The notes: generated by a model from the sequence alone, not told the origin. Shown: positions 24,766 to 33,991, numbered from the stretch's first letter. The stretch is DNA of 64,000 nt from Candidatus Polarisedimenticolaceae bacterium (GCA_021648685.1 JAKISI010000008.1:1-64000); one strand, 5' to 3'. Translations and numbers: made by a program.

Positions 24766-25926
24766 ATGGAAAAAATAGCCCTTAACCCCAGTCGTTTGCA
24801 ATGGTGTATGGAGTCATCAGAAATAGAGCTTGCTGATTTATCTGCCAGTGTCTCTATTGCGATGGCGACCCTTGAGCAAGCCATGGCAAGCCAAGCGGTG
24901 TTAAGCGTTAACCAACTTGAAAAACTGGCAAATTTTTTCAAGCGAAGCTTGCTGTTTTTTCTTGAACCAAGCGAGGTGCAGGAGCAAAAAATATACTCTC
25001 CTCAATTTCGTACCATCAATAACCAAAAGCCTATTCATTCTCCTAAATTGCGGGCATTGATTGAGCGTATCGAGAAACAAAGGCAGATTTATTTAGGCTT
25101 GTTGGATGATTTAGACGAACCTGCCAAGCGTGATTGGCTACCTGATTTTGTTCTCAACACCGATAATATAAAACAAGCCAGCGAGCAAGTGCGTCAATGG
25201 CTGGGGTTGCCTGATACTGTTGATTTTGATGACTTGCGCCAGGCAGTTGAAGGTAAAGGCATTATGGTTTTTGTCTCTAATGGCTATAACGGACAATGGC
25301 AGATTGATAAAAACGAACCTGTGCGGGGTTTTTCTCTTTTTTATGATGTTTTGCCGATTATTGCCATTAAAAAGCAGATAAGCAAAGGGGCGCAAGCCTT
25401 TACCTTAATGCACGAATTAGCACATTTGTTGTTACACAAAGAAAGTGCAATAGATGATGATGAGGATTTTTACAATTACCAAGGTAAGGAAAAAGATGCC
25501 AATGAATTTGCTGGCAATCTGTTAATGCCTGATGCGTTTCTAAGTCAAATTGATGTTGATAAGCTATTAAATTTAAATGTCATCGAATACGATCAGAATT
25601 TAGCAGATTTTAAGAGTAGCTGGTGTGTGAGTGTTGAGGCGATTTTGGTACGATTATTAAAAAGTGGGCAAATCACGGAGCAACATTATCAGGGCTATAA
25701 ACAGTTAAAAAACAGACAGAGGGAAATAGAGCGTACAAAAAAATCTGATGCTAAACCCATACCTCGAAGCTATCGACACCGAGAGCCTGTGAATATGTTT
25801 GGCAGACCTTTTGTATATGCAGTGTTTGATTCACTGCATGATCAGAAAATTACCTTGGCTAAAGCCAGTACCTATCTGGATAATATAAAAATCAGTGATG
25901 TACGTCAGTTGGAGCAATATGTATAG
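24766..25926 (+). CDS. ImmA/IrrE-family metallopeptidase with N-terminal HTH-like region
   Basis: A 386-residue protein. The N-terminal 65 residues (LADLSASVSIAMATLEQAMA and following) resemble a degenerate XRE-type helix-turn-helix. A zinc peptidase domain follows, with HELAHLLLH at about residues 220-228 and a downstream KEKDANEFAGNLLMP glutamate that completes the HExxH...E site. Such proteins cleave repressors (ImmA), DdrO-type regulators, or act as antitoxin-like partners of PIN toxins. Start ATG 24766 is used; seven codons upstream are the HsdS tail region. The gene is visibly AT-richer than its surroundings and overlaps the DUF4411 gene by 8 bases, so they form one unit. Confidence 0.88.
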   Translation: MEKIALNPSRLQWCMESSEIELADLSASVSIAMATLEQAMASQAVLSVNQLEKLANFFKRSLLFFLEPSEVQEQKIYSPQFRTINNQKPIHSPKLRALIERIEKQRQIYLGLLDDLDEPAKRDWLPDFVLNTDNIKQASEQVRQWLGLPDTVDFDDLRQAVEGKGIMVFVSNGYNGQWQIDKNEPVRGFSLFYDVLPIIAIKKQISKGAQAFTLMHELAHLLLHKESAIDDDEDFYNYQGKEKDANEFAGNLLMPDAFLSQIDVDKLLNLNVIEYDQNLADFKSSWCVSVEAILVRLLKSGQITEQHYQGYKQLKNRQREIERTKKSDAKPIPRSYRHREPVNMFGRPFVYAVFDSLHDQKITLAKASTYLDNIKISDVRQLEQYV

Positions 25927-26383
25927 CTTCGATGCCTCGTCTATGATTCACGCTTGGGATAATTACCCTCCCAGCAACCTCCATTTTAATTCGTTATGGG
26001 ATTGGGTTGCTGAACAAATTAAGAATAAAAACTTTTCAATTTCAAAAAAAGCGTTGGAGGAAGTAGCGCATAAAATTCCTGAGTGTGGACAATGGCTAAA
26101 TGAACATCATATTCAAGTGTTTGCACTCACGCCGTCCGTTTTGCTAACCGCACAACGCATTAAAACATCATTAGGCATAGAAGAAGAAAACTATACCAAT
26201 GGGGTTGGCGAGAATGATTTATTTATTATTGCTATTGCCAAAGAAACCAATACCATATTGATAAGTGAAGAAGGCAAACAAAACAGATTACCCAAACTAA
26301 AATCCAATTATAAAATTCCAGCCGTATGTGCTATGCCTGAAGTTAATGTGCAATGTATTTCATTTATTGAGTTACTGAAATAA
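25919..26383 (+). CDS. DUF4411 PIN-like protein, probable toxin partner
   Basis: A 154-residue protein of the DUF4411 family, which has a PIN-like nuclease fold. Acidic residues fit the PIN pattern: Asp in YSFDASSMIHAWDNYP, Glu in SKKALEEVAHKIP, and Asp in GENDLFIIAIA, followed by TILISEEG. PIN nucleases cleave RNA, often tRNA or mRNA, when freed from their antitoxin. The ATG at 25919 lies inside the end of the ImmA/IrrE gene (8-base overlap), typical of a coupled pair; DUF4411 genes are repeatedly found next to ImmA/IrrE genes. Its stop overlaps the start of the RhuM pseudogene. Toxicity is inferred, not shown. Confidence 0.85.
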   Translation: MYSFDASSMIHAWDNYPPSNLHFNSLWDWVAEQIKNKNFSISKKALEEVAHKIPECGQWLNEHHIQVFALTPSVLLTAQRIKTSLGIEEENYTNGVGENDLFIIAIAKETNTILISEEGKQNRLPKLKSNYKIPAVCAMPEVNVQCISFIELLK

Positions 26384-26900
26384 TGATGAGTGAATCCCAA
26401 ATTGTCCTCTACACAACCCCTGACGGCACAGTCAAAATCGACACGGTTTTTCAAGATGAAACCATCTGGCTGACCCAGAAAAAGATGGCAGAACATCTTT
26501 GATGTAAAACGCCCAGCCATCACTAAACACCTGAAAAACATCTTTGAAAGCGGCGAATTAGATGAAAAAGTGGTTAGTTCCATTTTGGAACATACCATGC
26601 AACACGGTGCGATTGCGGGTAAAATCCAAACTAAAGCCGTTAAATATTACAATCTTGATGCCATTATTGCCGTTGGCTACCGAGTCAACTCCAAAAGAGC
26701 CACCCAGTTTAGAGTATGGGCAACCAATATCCTCAAGGAATACATTATCAAAGGCTTTGCCATGGATGACGACCGCTTGAAACAGGTCGATAAGTGGGAT
26801 TACTTTGATGAGTGGTTGGAACGAATCCGGGATATTCGAGCTTCGGAAAAACGCTTTTACCAGAAAATTAAGGATATTTACACCACCGCTATTGATTACG
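26383..26900 (+). pseudogene. RhuM-family protein, frameshifted and truncated
   Basis: The first frame starts at ATG 26383/26386 and reads VLYTTPDGTVKIDTVFQDET and IWLTQKKMAEHL, then hits TGA at 26500-26502. Shifting frame at that point continues FDVKRPAITKHLKNIF, YYNLDAIIAVGYRVNS, QFRVWATNILKEYIIKGF and DYFDEWLERIRDIRASEKRF, the conserved N-terminal half of RhuM proteins. A single-base deletion near 26497 explains the break. The sequence then stops at KDIYTTAIDY, where the IS481-like end begins at 26901. RhuM proteins are usually about 330 residues and often sit beside type I restriction genes, which fits the HsdS remnant. It is not functional as written. Confidence 0.85.
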
Positions 26901-26970
26901 TGATAAGTGCCGGGACATCGTTTACAGTTTAACTGGAATCAGGAATAACATCCTGATTCCAGATGTTTGT

Positions 26971-28219
26971 TCAACGTAATTTATAATCAAATTCATCCAC
27001 CTGAAACCTATCGTGGAAGAGTTTGAGTTTTTGCTCTTTAACATCGATGGCGGCCACCACGTACTCGTACTGGAGATCTGGTGAAACCCGGAAACGCTCG
27101 CCGAATATATCAAGCTTGCAGTCGCTCCGAATAAAGCGAATCAAATGATAAGCTCCGGTCTCGGGTTTCTTTAGCGGTGTCTCAGGTGCCGGTTGGCTTA
27201 GAGGGAAGCGAAGAGATTTCTTTCTTGAGTGATCCAGGGCTTCCAGTGGCGTCTTGCCGTTCAACTTGCTATAGCGATAGCGGCTGTTGTGCTTTTGCTC
27301 GAAGGCCAAAGTGCCTTCTCTCAGCTCATCTGCTGTCCGCATAGGAACCCGGTCAAGGAACTTCTGTTGGTAGTGGTTATTGAACTGTTCGACCACACCA
27401 TTGCGCCATGGCTCCGATTGCGGGATAAGCGGCCCCATACCCCGTGGATGCGTTGGGCTCCCGTAGAAAACCATCTCATTGTCTACCTGAAGATGGCAAG
27501 GTAACCCGAGGCGACCCCAGATCGCCCAAAATGCGGTATATACGGCGTTTCCGCTACGATTGAACAACGGCTCGATCCCACACCGACCTGTGTTCAGATC
27601 AACTACATTCATGCCGTAGAAGCGTATAGTGCCTGCCTTACCTCTAAGATGGCGAGGGCCCACGAAATCGGCCTGGTGTCGAAAGTTTGGAACCCTTGCC
27701 GGTAGATTCGGGTACCGTACACCCTTCGGTTTGTAGCGTCCCGTACGCCGGTGAGTAAGGTCATTGCGGCTCAGGATGCGATTGATGGTTCGAAGGGACG
27801 GCAAGGGCTTGATATTCTGCTCCTCAAGCTCCCATAGAATAGCTTGAGCGCCACAAAACAAGTCCTGGTTGTAGAGACTGAGGCGAGTCACTTTGACGAT
27901 TTCCTCAATCTCCCGGGACGTTTGCTGAGGGCTGACTAGTACATCAACCACATTATATTGGCGGATAAAGAGTACGGCCAAGAGTGATGGAATAGCTCAA
28001 TCTAAAGCGCTGCTATCCGTCAATATAACCTGGACGGTGTACTAGTGGGGGCCTGGATCTTTCCTGACACCAGGCAGGATTGTCAGGATCATAGCGATCC
28101 ACCCACTTGTATAACCACGGTCTGGTTCGAGCAAGAGAGATACAAATGCTTTCAGAGCTTTCCCCATTGAGATGCCGCTGAACAGCCCATTGCCGCTCCT
28201 GTGCAAGCGTTTTTTTCAT
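26971..28219 (-). pseudogene. IS481-type transposase, split and internally deleted
   Basis: The N-terminal part (28219 to 28013) reads MKKTLAQERQWAVQRHLNGE and continues through a helix-turn-helix (ARTRPWLYKWVDRYDPDNPA) to a stop. The catalytic part resumes in another frame and ends at 26971: VSPQQTSREIEEIVKVTRLS, LYNQDLFCGAQAILWEL, FRHQADFVGP (first Asp), HLQVDNEMVFYGSPTHPRGM (second Asp) and EPWRNGVVEQFNNHYQQ (Glu). Between THPRGMGPLI and SEPWRNG about 15 residues usual in the family are missing. The frame break plus deletion make it probably inactive, though a transposase supplied elsewhere could still act on the ends. GGAG precedes the ATG at 28219. Confidence 0.8.
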
Positions 28220-28289
28220 GCATGTCTCCAATAAGCTAGGATGCATTCATAGTAACTGCTTGAGTGGCTACCAAATTGTTAAAGAGCAA

Positions 28290-28342
28290 TGTAAACGATG
28301 TCCTGGCACAAAAACCTGTAAACGATGTCCTGGCACTTATCA
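28290..28342. repeat. Duplicated right end of the IS481-like element
   Basis: TGTAAACGATGTCCTGGCAC occurs at 28290-28309 and again at 28317-28336, a 20-base direct repeat with a 27-base period. The outer copy continues to the TTATCA terminus. This is either a double transposase-binding site or the scar of an earlier, nested insertion of the same element. Confidence 0.8.
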
Positions 28343-28355
28343 TTAGGTAATAGCC

Positions 28356-28745
28356 TTCCTGTATTTGCGTCGCTGGGATGAGGAAAAATGCTTTGATACC
28401 TGGAAGAACGATTTTGGCCAAGCCAAAGCTTGAGGTATCAGCCATACTGTGATTGAAAATCAAGCCCGACTGGCTATTATCAGCAGTCTTTTAGTGGCCA
28501 TATTCATGAATGAAAAAATGCTGGAATTTGGCATTGAGGATGAAAAGGCGATCGAAAAAAGAGAGAAGCGAATGGATAATGACCAAGCTGAATTTGTTCC
28601 AATGATGTGGCTTCACAAGCTGTATGGCCATATCGCCAAGGTGAGCCGACAGGTTCTGCGCTTTCTAAAATTCAATTTTATTCGGAAGTCCTCCCATACG
28701 CTTTATGATGCGCATTTCAGGCTCATGCTGTTGAGGTACATATAA
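28356..28745 (+). pseudogene. DDE transposase C-terminal remnant with in-frame stop
   Basis: The frame reads FLYLRRWDEEKCFDTWKNDF, GQAKA, a TGA stop near 28431, then GISHTVIENQARLAIISSLL and KVSRQVLRFLKFNF to the TAA at 28743-28745. The pattern R-W-x-x-E-K-x-F-D-T-W-K-N-D-F is the region around the final catalytic Glu of IS4-like DDE transposases, in which an A-W-G at the stop position would be usual, so TGG became TGA. No N-terminal two-thirds exist; its left boundary is the IS481-like right end. It is dead transposon DNA at the right edge of the island. Confidence 0.7.
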
Positions 28746-28827
28746 AGTGGCCGGACACCGTTGCGCCGCTCGTACCTCGCTCTGCAACTTTATTTTGCCG
28801 GTGATGCGAGGCGATGAACCGCATTGC

Positions 28828-29751
28828 ATGGGCCGGTTCTGCCACAGGTGGCGTTGCTGGCTTGTGAGTTGGGCTCTGCTTTTGCCTCTTTTATCTCCGG
28901 CCTGCCTGTCGGCTGCCCCGCAGGTCGGCGATCGTCTGGAGTATACGATCTCTTATCAGGGGGGATTAACGGCTATGGCCTGGCTGGATATCTGCGACGC
29001 AGTGCTGGAGAGTTCATGGCAACCTGTTACCGTGAACGGCGAGGCAGCCTATAAAGCAGAGATCAAGATAAGCAGTGAGCCGCATAAAAAGATGGAGGCT
29101 CTCTACCCCTTCCGGTATCAGCTGACCAGCTATTTCAGTACCGATCTACAGCGCTCCATTCTATTCGAGAGACGCAAAAAAACACGAAAAGAGCGCCATG
29201 AAATCATCCGTTTTGATTGGGATGAGAAGACCACAGAGCGTTACAAGCGGCGCAAACCACAGCAGGCCGAGGCAGGTTTTAGTGGTGAGGTAACGGAGAT
29301 GTTCCATTTTCTGGGGTATGCTGCGGCAGATTTCCGCCGTTCTGGGAAAGCGGGCCAGAAGCTCCTCAGCAACATGCTGGATCGGCTCTCACTGCTGCAG
29401 GCGGTTCGGGGCCAGAATTTTGCCGTTGGAGATGAGATGCGCTTTACCATCGCTGATGGCAAAAAGGTGCTGAATTATCTGGTCAGGGTTCAAACAAGAG
29501 GGTCTTTGGAGCAGGATAACCAGCAGCGAGATCTATTCAAGGTGCGATTCGATGCCTTTACATCGGGAGAGTGGAGCGGTCAGCCAGTGCATCCCGCAGT
29601 ATTTGTCTGGATGACAGCGGATGAACGCAAGATTCCGGTTCGCTTTGTTATTGATTATGCCATGGGTAACTTTGTTATCCAGCTGAAGCAGGGTGCACAG
29701 GGGCAGATGGCTAAAACGTCACCTTTGGTTCAACGATCTCCAGCGCACTGA
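28828..29751 (+). CDS. DUF3108 periplasmic protein
   Basis: A 307-residue exported protein. The signal peptide (RCWLVSWALLLPLLSPACLSA) is followed by VGDRLEYTISYQGGLTAMA and the block RSILFERRKKTRKERHEII, characteristic of the DUF3108 family, whose beta-rich fold resembles lipid-binding LolA-type clam shapes; the function is unknown. I chose ATG 28828 because it leads straight into the signal peptide; ATG 28804 is possible. The 3' end overlaps the convergent gene at 29711 by 41 bases. It is the first intact core-like gene after the island, and its left neighbour is transposase debris. Confidence 0.8.
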   Translation: MGRFCHRWRCWLVSWALLLPLLSPACLSAAPQVGDRLEYTISYQGGLTAMAWLDICDAVLESSWQPVTVNGEAAYKAEIKISSEPHKKMEALYPFRYQLTSYFSTDLQRSILFERRKKTRKERHEIIRFDWDEKTTERYKRRKPQQAEAGFSGEVTEMFHFLGYAAADFRRSGKAGQKLLSNMLDRLSLLQAVRGQNFAVGDEMRFTIADGKKVLNYLVRVQTRGSLEQDNQQRDLFKVRFDAFTSGEWSGQPVHPAVFVWMTADERKIPVRFVIDYAMGNFVIQLKQGAQGQMAKTSPLVQRSPAH

Positions 29752-30343
29752 TGTCGGGTATTTTGGCGGCCTCTACCGGCTGTTGGCAATCCTCAAGGCT
29801 TCCCGTATTGGCGGTATTAAGCGTTAGGCCAGTGGTGTCGATCTCTGCTGCTGGTGACGGCTTGCGCTCATCCAGCGTGGTTTCAGAGTGGGGTGGATTC
29901 AGCGTTAGACCCTCTGTATCTATATTTGCCGGGGGTGCTGGTTCCCTGCTGTCCAGCGGGGCGGTGCTGCTCCCCAGGGTGATGCCATCAATATTGGGTA
30001 TCTTTGCAGGCACCACTTGCGGTGCACAATCAATCAGGCTGCCGGTTTTGGCGGGCAGCAGCTCAATCTTATCCTTTGCGGGAGGGGTTGAGGCTGGGGG
30101 CTGAGCGGTGGTTGTTACAGGTTTGATATCAATCAGCGCCCCTGCATTGCGGAAGCTGACCCGGTACTTGGCCGCTTTTTCAATATCAACCCCTGATTTT
30201 ATTTTTACTGGTTGACCTGAAAAGAGCTGTTCCAACTGCTTTGGGTTGGCATTGAAGGCGCGTTCCAGCTTGGCGCGCACGGCAGCCTCATCCTGCCCGG
30301 CTATGATCTGGCCAGAGAAAAAGATGTCGAATTTTTCTGACAT
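29711..30343 (-). CDS. Unknown protein with a four-fold repeated tail
   Basis: A 210-residue protein in two parts. Residues 1-75 form a compact domain (KFDIFFSGQIIAGQDEAAVR, AFNANPKQLEQLFSGQPVKI, AAKYRVSFRNAGALIDIKP) seen in several gammaproteobacterial unknowns; its layout suggests a small alpha/beta module. Residues 105-205 consist of four imperfect units of about 25 residues, each with an acidic D/E-x-x-x-P-x-x-A-x-I-x-x-x-x-L/I-x-L core, for example PANIDTEGLTLNPP and AAEIDTTGLTLNTA. No signal peptide is present. The tail looks like a flexible repeated peptide for multivalent binding. It overlaps DUF3108 tail-to-tail by 41 bases; a real gene, function unknown. Confidence 0.65.
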   Translation of the reverse strand: MSEKFDIFFSGQIIAGQDEAAVRAKLERAFNANPKQLEQLFSGQPVKIKSGVDIEKAAKYRVSFRNAGALIDIKPVTTTAQPPASTPPAKDKIELLPAKTGSLIDCAPQVVPAKIPNIDGITLGSSTAPLDSREPAPPANIDTEGLTLNPPHSETTLDERKPSPAAEIDTTGLTLNTANTGSLEDCQQPVEAAKIPDISALEIVEPKVTF

Positions 30344-30397
30344 GTGACAGTGCCCATAATGTGACGATGGTTTGAGTATGGCAGTAATGGGCGATTT

Positions 30398-31360
30398 TTA
30401 CGATTCCCCCTGCGGGAGCATCGCCTTGATCACATTGCACCAGGCATGCGCCAGATTATCCCGGTTATAGCCCCCGCCGCCGACAGCCAGCATCCGCCCT
30501 TTGCAGTGAATATCTGCAATCCGGGCCAGTGATTTTGCCGCCTGGGCATGTGCCTTAGCGCTGTAGCCAAGATGGGTAAGCGGGTCACCCGCAACGCTGT
30601 CGGCGCCGCACTGAAGGATGATGAATTCAGGCTTGGCCTGTGCAATAAATGCCTCTGTCTTAGACCAGGCTGATAAAAAAGCCTGATCGCCGGCATTGGG
30701 TGCCATGGGGATATTGAGTTTGCTCCCTTTGGCTGCCCCTTTGCCGGTCTCGCTTCGGCTGCCTGTGCCGGGGTAGAGGTAGCGGCCATCTTCATGCAGG
30801 TCGGCAAAGATCAGGTCAGGGTCCTCCTCAAAGGCATAGAAGACGCCATCGCCGTGATGGGCATCAATGTCGATGTAGGCCACTCGTTGAATGCCATGCC
30901 GGGTGCGCAGGGCTTCAATCGCAATGCCACAGTCATTGAAGATACAGAACCCGGCGGCAGCGTCGCGGCGGGCATGGTGCAGCCCCGCAATCGGGACAAA
31001 GGCACGTTTGTTGCTGCCCTGGATGATGTGGTCGATGGCATCCAGCACGCTGCCCACCACATAGGCGGTGGTCTGATAGGCATTTGGAAAACAGGGGGTA
31101 TCACCACCGTCCAGATAGCCTGTACCGGTTTGCGACATGGTTTTGACTTTGGCCATATAATTGGCGGTGTGGAACAGCTCAATGGCCGCCTGATCCGCCA
31201 GCTTTGGCGTGCCCACCTGAACCTGATGATGCAGGCCTCGTTTGGTGAATTCCCGCCAAAAGGCGCTGAATCGATCAGTGCCAAAAGGGTGGTTGTCGCC
31301 GAAGCCGTAGCGGGCAATCTCTTCGCCTGCGTAAACACGAACGGATGGTTGAGTGCTCAT
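30398..31360 (-). CDS. Histone-deacetylase-family amidohydrolase
   Basis: A 320-residue zinc-dependent deacetylase of the AcuC/HDAC fold. Signatures are the HDAC motif GLHHARRDAAAGFCIFND with the paired catalytic histidines region, YIDIDAHHGDGVFYAF with zinc-binding Asp and His, and the late LAVGGGGYNRDNLAHAW with the second Asp region. Bacterial members act on acetylated polyamines, acetoin metabolites or acetyl-lysines; the substrate here is not known. The start at 31360 (MSTQPSVRVYAGEE) was chosen by family length; 19 more codons are open upstream. It is divergent from the Kelch gene across 97 bases and 54 bases before the repeat-tail gene's start on the same strand. Confidence 0.88.
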   Translation of the reverse strand: MSTQPSVRVYAGEEIARYGFGDNHPFGTDRFSAFWREFTKRGLHHQVQVGTPKLADQAAIELFHTANYMAKVKTMSQTGTGYLDGGDTPCFPNAYQTTAYVVGSVLDAIDHIIQGSNKRAFVPIAGLHHARRDAAAGFCIFNDCGIAIEALRTRHGIQRVAYIDIDAHHGDGVFYAFEEDPDLIFADLHEDGRYLYPGTGSRSETGKGAAKGSKLNIPMAPNAGDQAFLSAWSKTEAFIAQAKPEFIILQCGADSVAGDPLTHLGYSAKAHAQAAKSLARIADIHCKGRMLAVGGGGYNRDNLAHAWCNVIKAMLPQGES

Positions 31361-31457
31361 AGTGGGGTGCTCCAGCCAGATATCTCTGCTTACTCTACTA
31401 TTTAAAGGCGGCAGCACTCAACAAATGCAAGATGGATGAGTTATTATTCTTGGCGAT

Positions 31458-32855
31458 ATGCAAGGTATAAATTGTAAATTAAAACACTCAGCCCCATGCA
31501 GACTGGCGATAGTGCTGTGGGGTTTTATTCTACTGATGGTCGCTGCCCATGCATTTGCTGGTGACATGGTGCCGCAACAGGATCGAGTCTGGGTTCCCGG
31601 CTGGCGTGATGGGCCGCTTATGCAGACGCCACGCTCAGGTGCTGCTGTAGTGGAGGTGGATGGCGTCATTCACCTCATTGGCGGGGTGGATGGTAAAAAC
31701 TTTCTGCGCAGTAGTGAATTTATCAGAGTGAGTGCCGAGGGCGGCCTGTCGGAGTGGTTGCAAGGGCCGGCACTGAATACACCGCGAGGCTTTTTCTCTG
31801 CGGTACGGCACAAGAATTTTGTCTATGCGGTTGGTGGAGGCCAGGGTCGCTACGGAAAAACCCTGCTGGACAGTATCGAGCGTGCCGAGATTCAGCCAGA
31901 TGGCACGCTGGGAGCATGGACAATAGAGCGATTCAAACTCAATACCAAACGACGCTGTACCAAGGTGGCGGTGATCGGCAACCACCTCTATGCCTTTGGC
32001 GGGTTTGGCGGGAAGCTACTCGACAGCGTCGAGCGTGCCGAGATTCAGCCGGATGGTGCGCTGGGTGAGTGGGCCGTGCTGACCGACACCATGAACATGG
32101 CACGCTACATCCATGGTGTGAGCAAGGTGCACAACCGTATCTACATGATAGGCGGTCATGACAAGGTGCGGGGCGTGGGTATTGCCGATGTGGAGTGGAG
32201 CCAGAAGGACGAAGAGGGATGGTTGGTGCCCTGGCAACCTTCCGAACCTTTGCAGACGGGTCGCTATGGGCTGGCAACCCTACAGCATGGTGATTATCTT
32301 TATGCACTTGGCGGGCTGGATGGGGCTGCCTATCTGGATAGTGTAGAGAAGGCTCAAATTCATGCAGATGGCAGCCTTGGCAGCTGGACTTTCACCGCGC
32401 CACTGCCATCACGACGGGAAGGCATGAGTGCGGCAGTAGTAAATGACACCCTCTATATTATGGGTGGCACCAACCTGACTGGATATAAACGCAGTATTGA
32501 ATATGCCTCTTTTAATAAGCAAGGAGAGATTGGCTACTGGGCAACAGCAGCAGAGGCGGCAGTAAAAAAACGTGAATTGGATAAAAAAGCAGCGCAAAGA
32601 AAGATATTGCCAAATGAGGCCGTTGTCATAGCGCATCTAAAGGCGGCGCTCTATAGTTATCTAGAAGTGCAGCGCAGTGATGGAATGTCAGCTTGGTTGG
32701 CTGGGCCAACAGCAGATATACCCATTGGCACACGCATTCAATTCCCCAATGGTGTTGTGATGCGCAACTTCTACAGTAAAGAGCTAAAGCGCAACTTTCC
32801 GGTGCTTATGTTTGTCGGTGAGTTACGAATACTGAAACAGCCAGAATCAAAATAG
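31458..32855 (+). CDS. Exported Kelch-repeat beta-propeller protein
   Basis: A 465-residue protein with a signal peptide ([21 protein letters not shown]) followed by six Kelch-like blades. Each has the pattern hydrophobic-GG near its start and a closing GxLGxW, for example [14 protein letters not shown] and [12 protein letters not shown], then [40 protein letters not shown] and [14 protein letters not shown]. Two blades are nearly identical in DNA (31872-31912 and 32025-32065), indicating recent internal duplication or conversion. A Lys-rich linker and a 75-residue C-terminal domain follow. Likely a periplasmic or surface binding protein. It is followed by gmd after 20 bases and probably heads that operon. 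Confidence 0.82.
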   Translation: MQGINCKLKHSAPCRLAIVLWGFILLMVAAHAFAGDMVPQQDRVWVPGWRDGPLMQTPRSGAAVVEVDGVIHLIGGVDGKNFLRSSEFIRVSAEGGLSEWLQGPALNTPRGFFSAVRHKNFVYAVGGGQGRYGKTLLDSIERAEIQPDGTLGAWTIERFKLNTKRRCTKVAVIGNHLYAFGGFGGKLLDSVERAEIQPDGALGEWAVLTDTMNMARYIHGVSKVHNRIYMIGGHDKVRGVGIADVEWSQKDEEGWLVPWQPSEPLQTGRYGLATLQHGDYLYALGGLDGAAYLDSVEKAQIHADGSLGSWTFTAPLPSRREGMSAAVVNDTLYIMGGTNLTGYKRSIEYASFNKQGEIGYWATAAEAAVKKRELDKKAAQRKILPNEAVVIAHLKAALYSYLEVQRSDGMSAWLAGPTADIPIGTRIQFPNGVVMRNFYSKELKRNFPVLMFVGELRILKQPESK

Positions 32856-32875
32856 ATAATCTACCGGAAACAGGA

Positions 32876-33991
32876 ATGAAAAAAATAGCATTGATAACAG
32901 GTGTTACCGGGCAGGATGGTGCCTATTTGGCCGAGTTTTTACTGAATAAAGGGTATGAGGTTCACGGCATCAAGCGTCGCTCATCCCTGTTTAATACGGA
33001 TCGAATAGATCACCTCTACCAAGACCCTTCTCAACCTGATCGTGATTTTGTCCTCCACTATGGCGACATGACCGATTCATCCAGCCTGGTGCGTATTATC
33101 CAACAGGTGCAGCCGGATGAACTCTATAACCTTGCCGCCCAAAGTCATGTGGCCGTTTCGTTTGAAGAGCCGGAATATACTGCCAATGCTGATGCACTGG
33201 GCACACTGCGAGTGCTGGAGGCAATCCGCATTCTTGGGCTGGAGAAAAAGACCCGATTTTACCAGGCATCAACCTCAGAGCTGTATGGCCTAGTGCAAGA
33301 GACGCCGCAGAGTGAAACCACCCCTTTCTATCCGCGCTCACCCTATGCGGTTGCAAAACTGTATGCCTACTGGATAACCGTGAACTACAGAGAGGCCTAC
33401 GGTATCTATGCCTGCAACGGCATCCTCTTCAATCATGAATCCCCCGTGCGTGGCGAGACCTTTGTGACACGCAAAATAACCCGTGCTCTGGCGCGAATAA
33501 AGCTGGGGCTTCAAGCCTGCCTCTATCTGGGCAATATGGACGCCAAACGTGATTGGGGGCATGCAAAGGATTATGTAGAGATGCAGTGGCTCATGTTGCA
33601 ACAAGAGGAGCCAGAAGATTTCGTTATTGCAACCGGGATACAGTACACCGTGCGTGATTTTGTAACTGCCGCAGCCACAGAGTTGGGGATCGGTTTGCGA
33701 TGGGAAGGGAGTGCAGAGGAGGAGACCGCAACGGTAGCTGCAGTGCAAGAAACCAACTGTGGTGTTAAACCAGGGGATGTGATTGTAAAGGTTGATCCAC
33801 GCTACTACAGGCCAACAGAGGTAGAGACGCTGCTGGGTGATCCGTCCAAGGCAAAAAAGAAATTGGGCTGGGCACCAAAAATAGCCTTCAAAGAGCTGGT
33901 AGCCGAGATGGCACGGGAAGATCTTGAGCTGGCCAAAAAAGATGACCTTTGCCGACGTGAAGGATTTCAAACCTATGAGCGCAATGAGTGA
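32876..33991 (+). CDS. gmd: GDP-mannose 4,6-dehydratase
   Basis: Converts GDP-D-mannose to GDP-4-keto-6-deoxymannose, the first step toward GDP-L-fucose or GDP-rhamnose. The 371-residue protein has the NADP-binding [19 protein letters not shown], the substrate segment [18 protein letters not shown] with the catalytic Thr/Ser and Glu, and [12 protein letters not shown] with the Tyr-x3-Lys pair. [20 protein letters not shown] is the usual GDP-mannose binding loop. The gene ends in TGATG overlapping the fcl start. It is part of the Kelch-gmd-fcl-AAA group; no glycosyltransferases are present in the window to use the product. Confidence 0.96.
   Translation: MKKIALITGVTGQDGAYLAEFLLNKGYEVHGIKRRSSLFNTDRIDHLYQDPSQPDRDFVLHYGDMTDSSSLVRIIQQVQPDELYNLAAQSHVAVSFEEPEYTANADALGTLRVLEAIRILGLEKKTRFYQASTSELYGLVQETPQSETTPFYPRSPYAVAKLYAYWITVNYREAYGIYACNGILFNHESPVRGETFVTRKITRALARIKLGLQACLYLGNMDAKRDWGHAKDYVEMQWLMLQQEEPEDFVIATGIQYTVRDFVTAAATELGIGLRWEGSAEEETATVAAVQETNCGVKPGDVIVKVDPRYYRPTEVETLLGDPSKAKKKLGWAPKIAFKELVAEMAREDLELAKKDDLCRREGFQTYERNE

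Larger units (their letters stand above)
26901..28342. mobile_element. IS481-family-like insertion sequence, degenerate
   Basis: About 1.44 kb bounded by 26-bp terminal inverted repeats: TGATAAGTGCCGGGACATCG at 26901 (running to 26926) and its complement at 28317-28342, differing at one position. The transposase is on the minus strand. The left end interrupts the RhuM pseudogene, while the right flank is a different transposase remnant, so this is not a simple insertion. No convincing target duplication is present (TTACG left versus TTAGG right). The right end carries a second, tandem copy of most of the terminal repeat. Confidence 0.85.

Noticed and set aside
26896-28347. Target-site duplication of the IS481-like element
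   Set aside because: Flanks read TTACG and TTAGG, four of five matching, and the two sides belong to different genes, so a true duplication is not supported.
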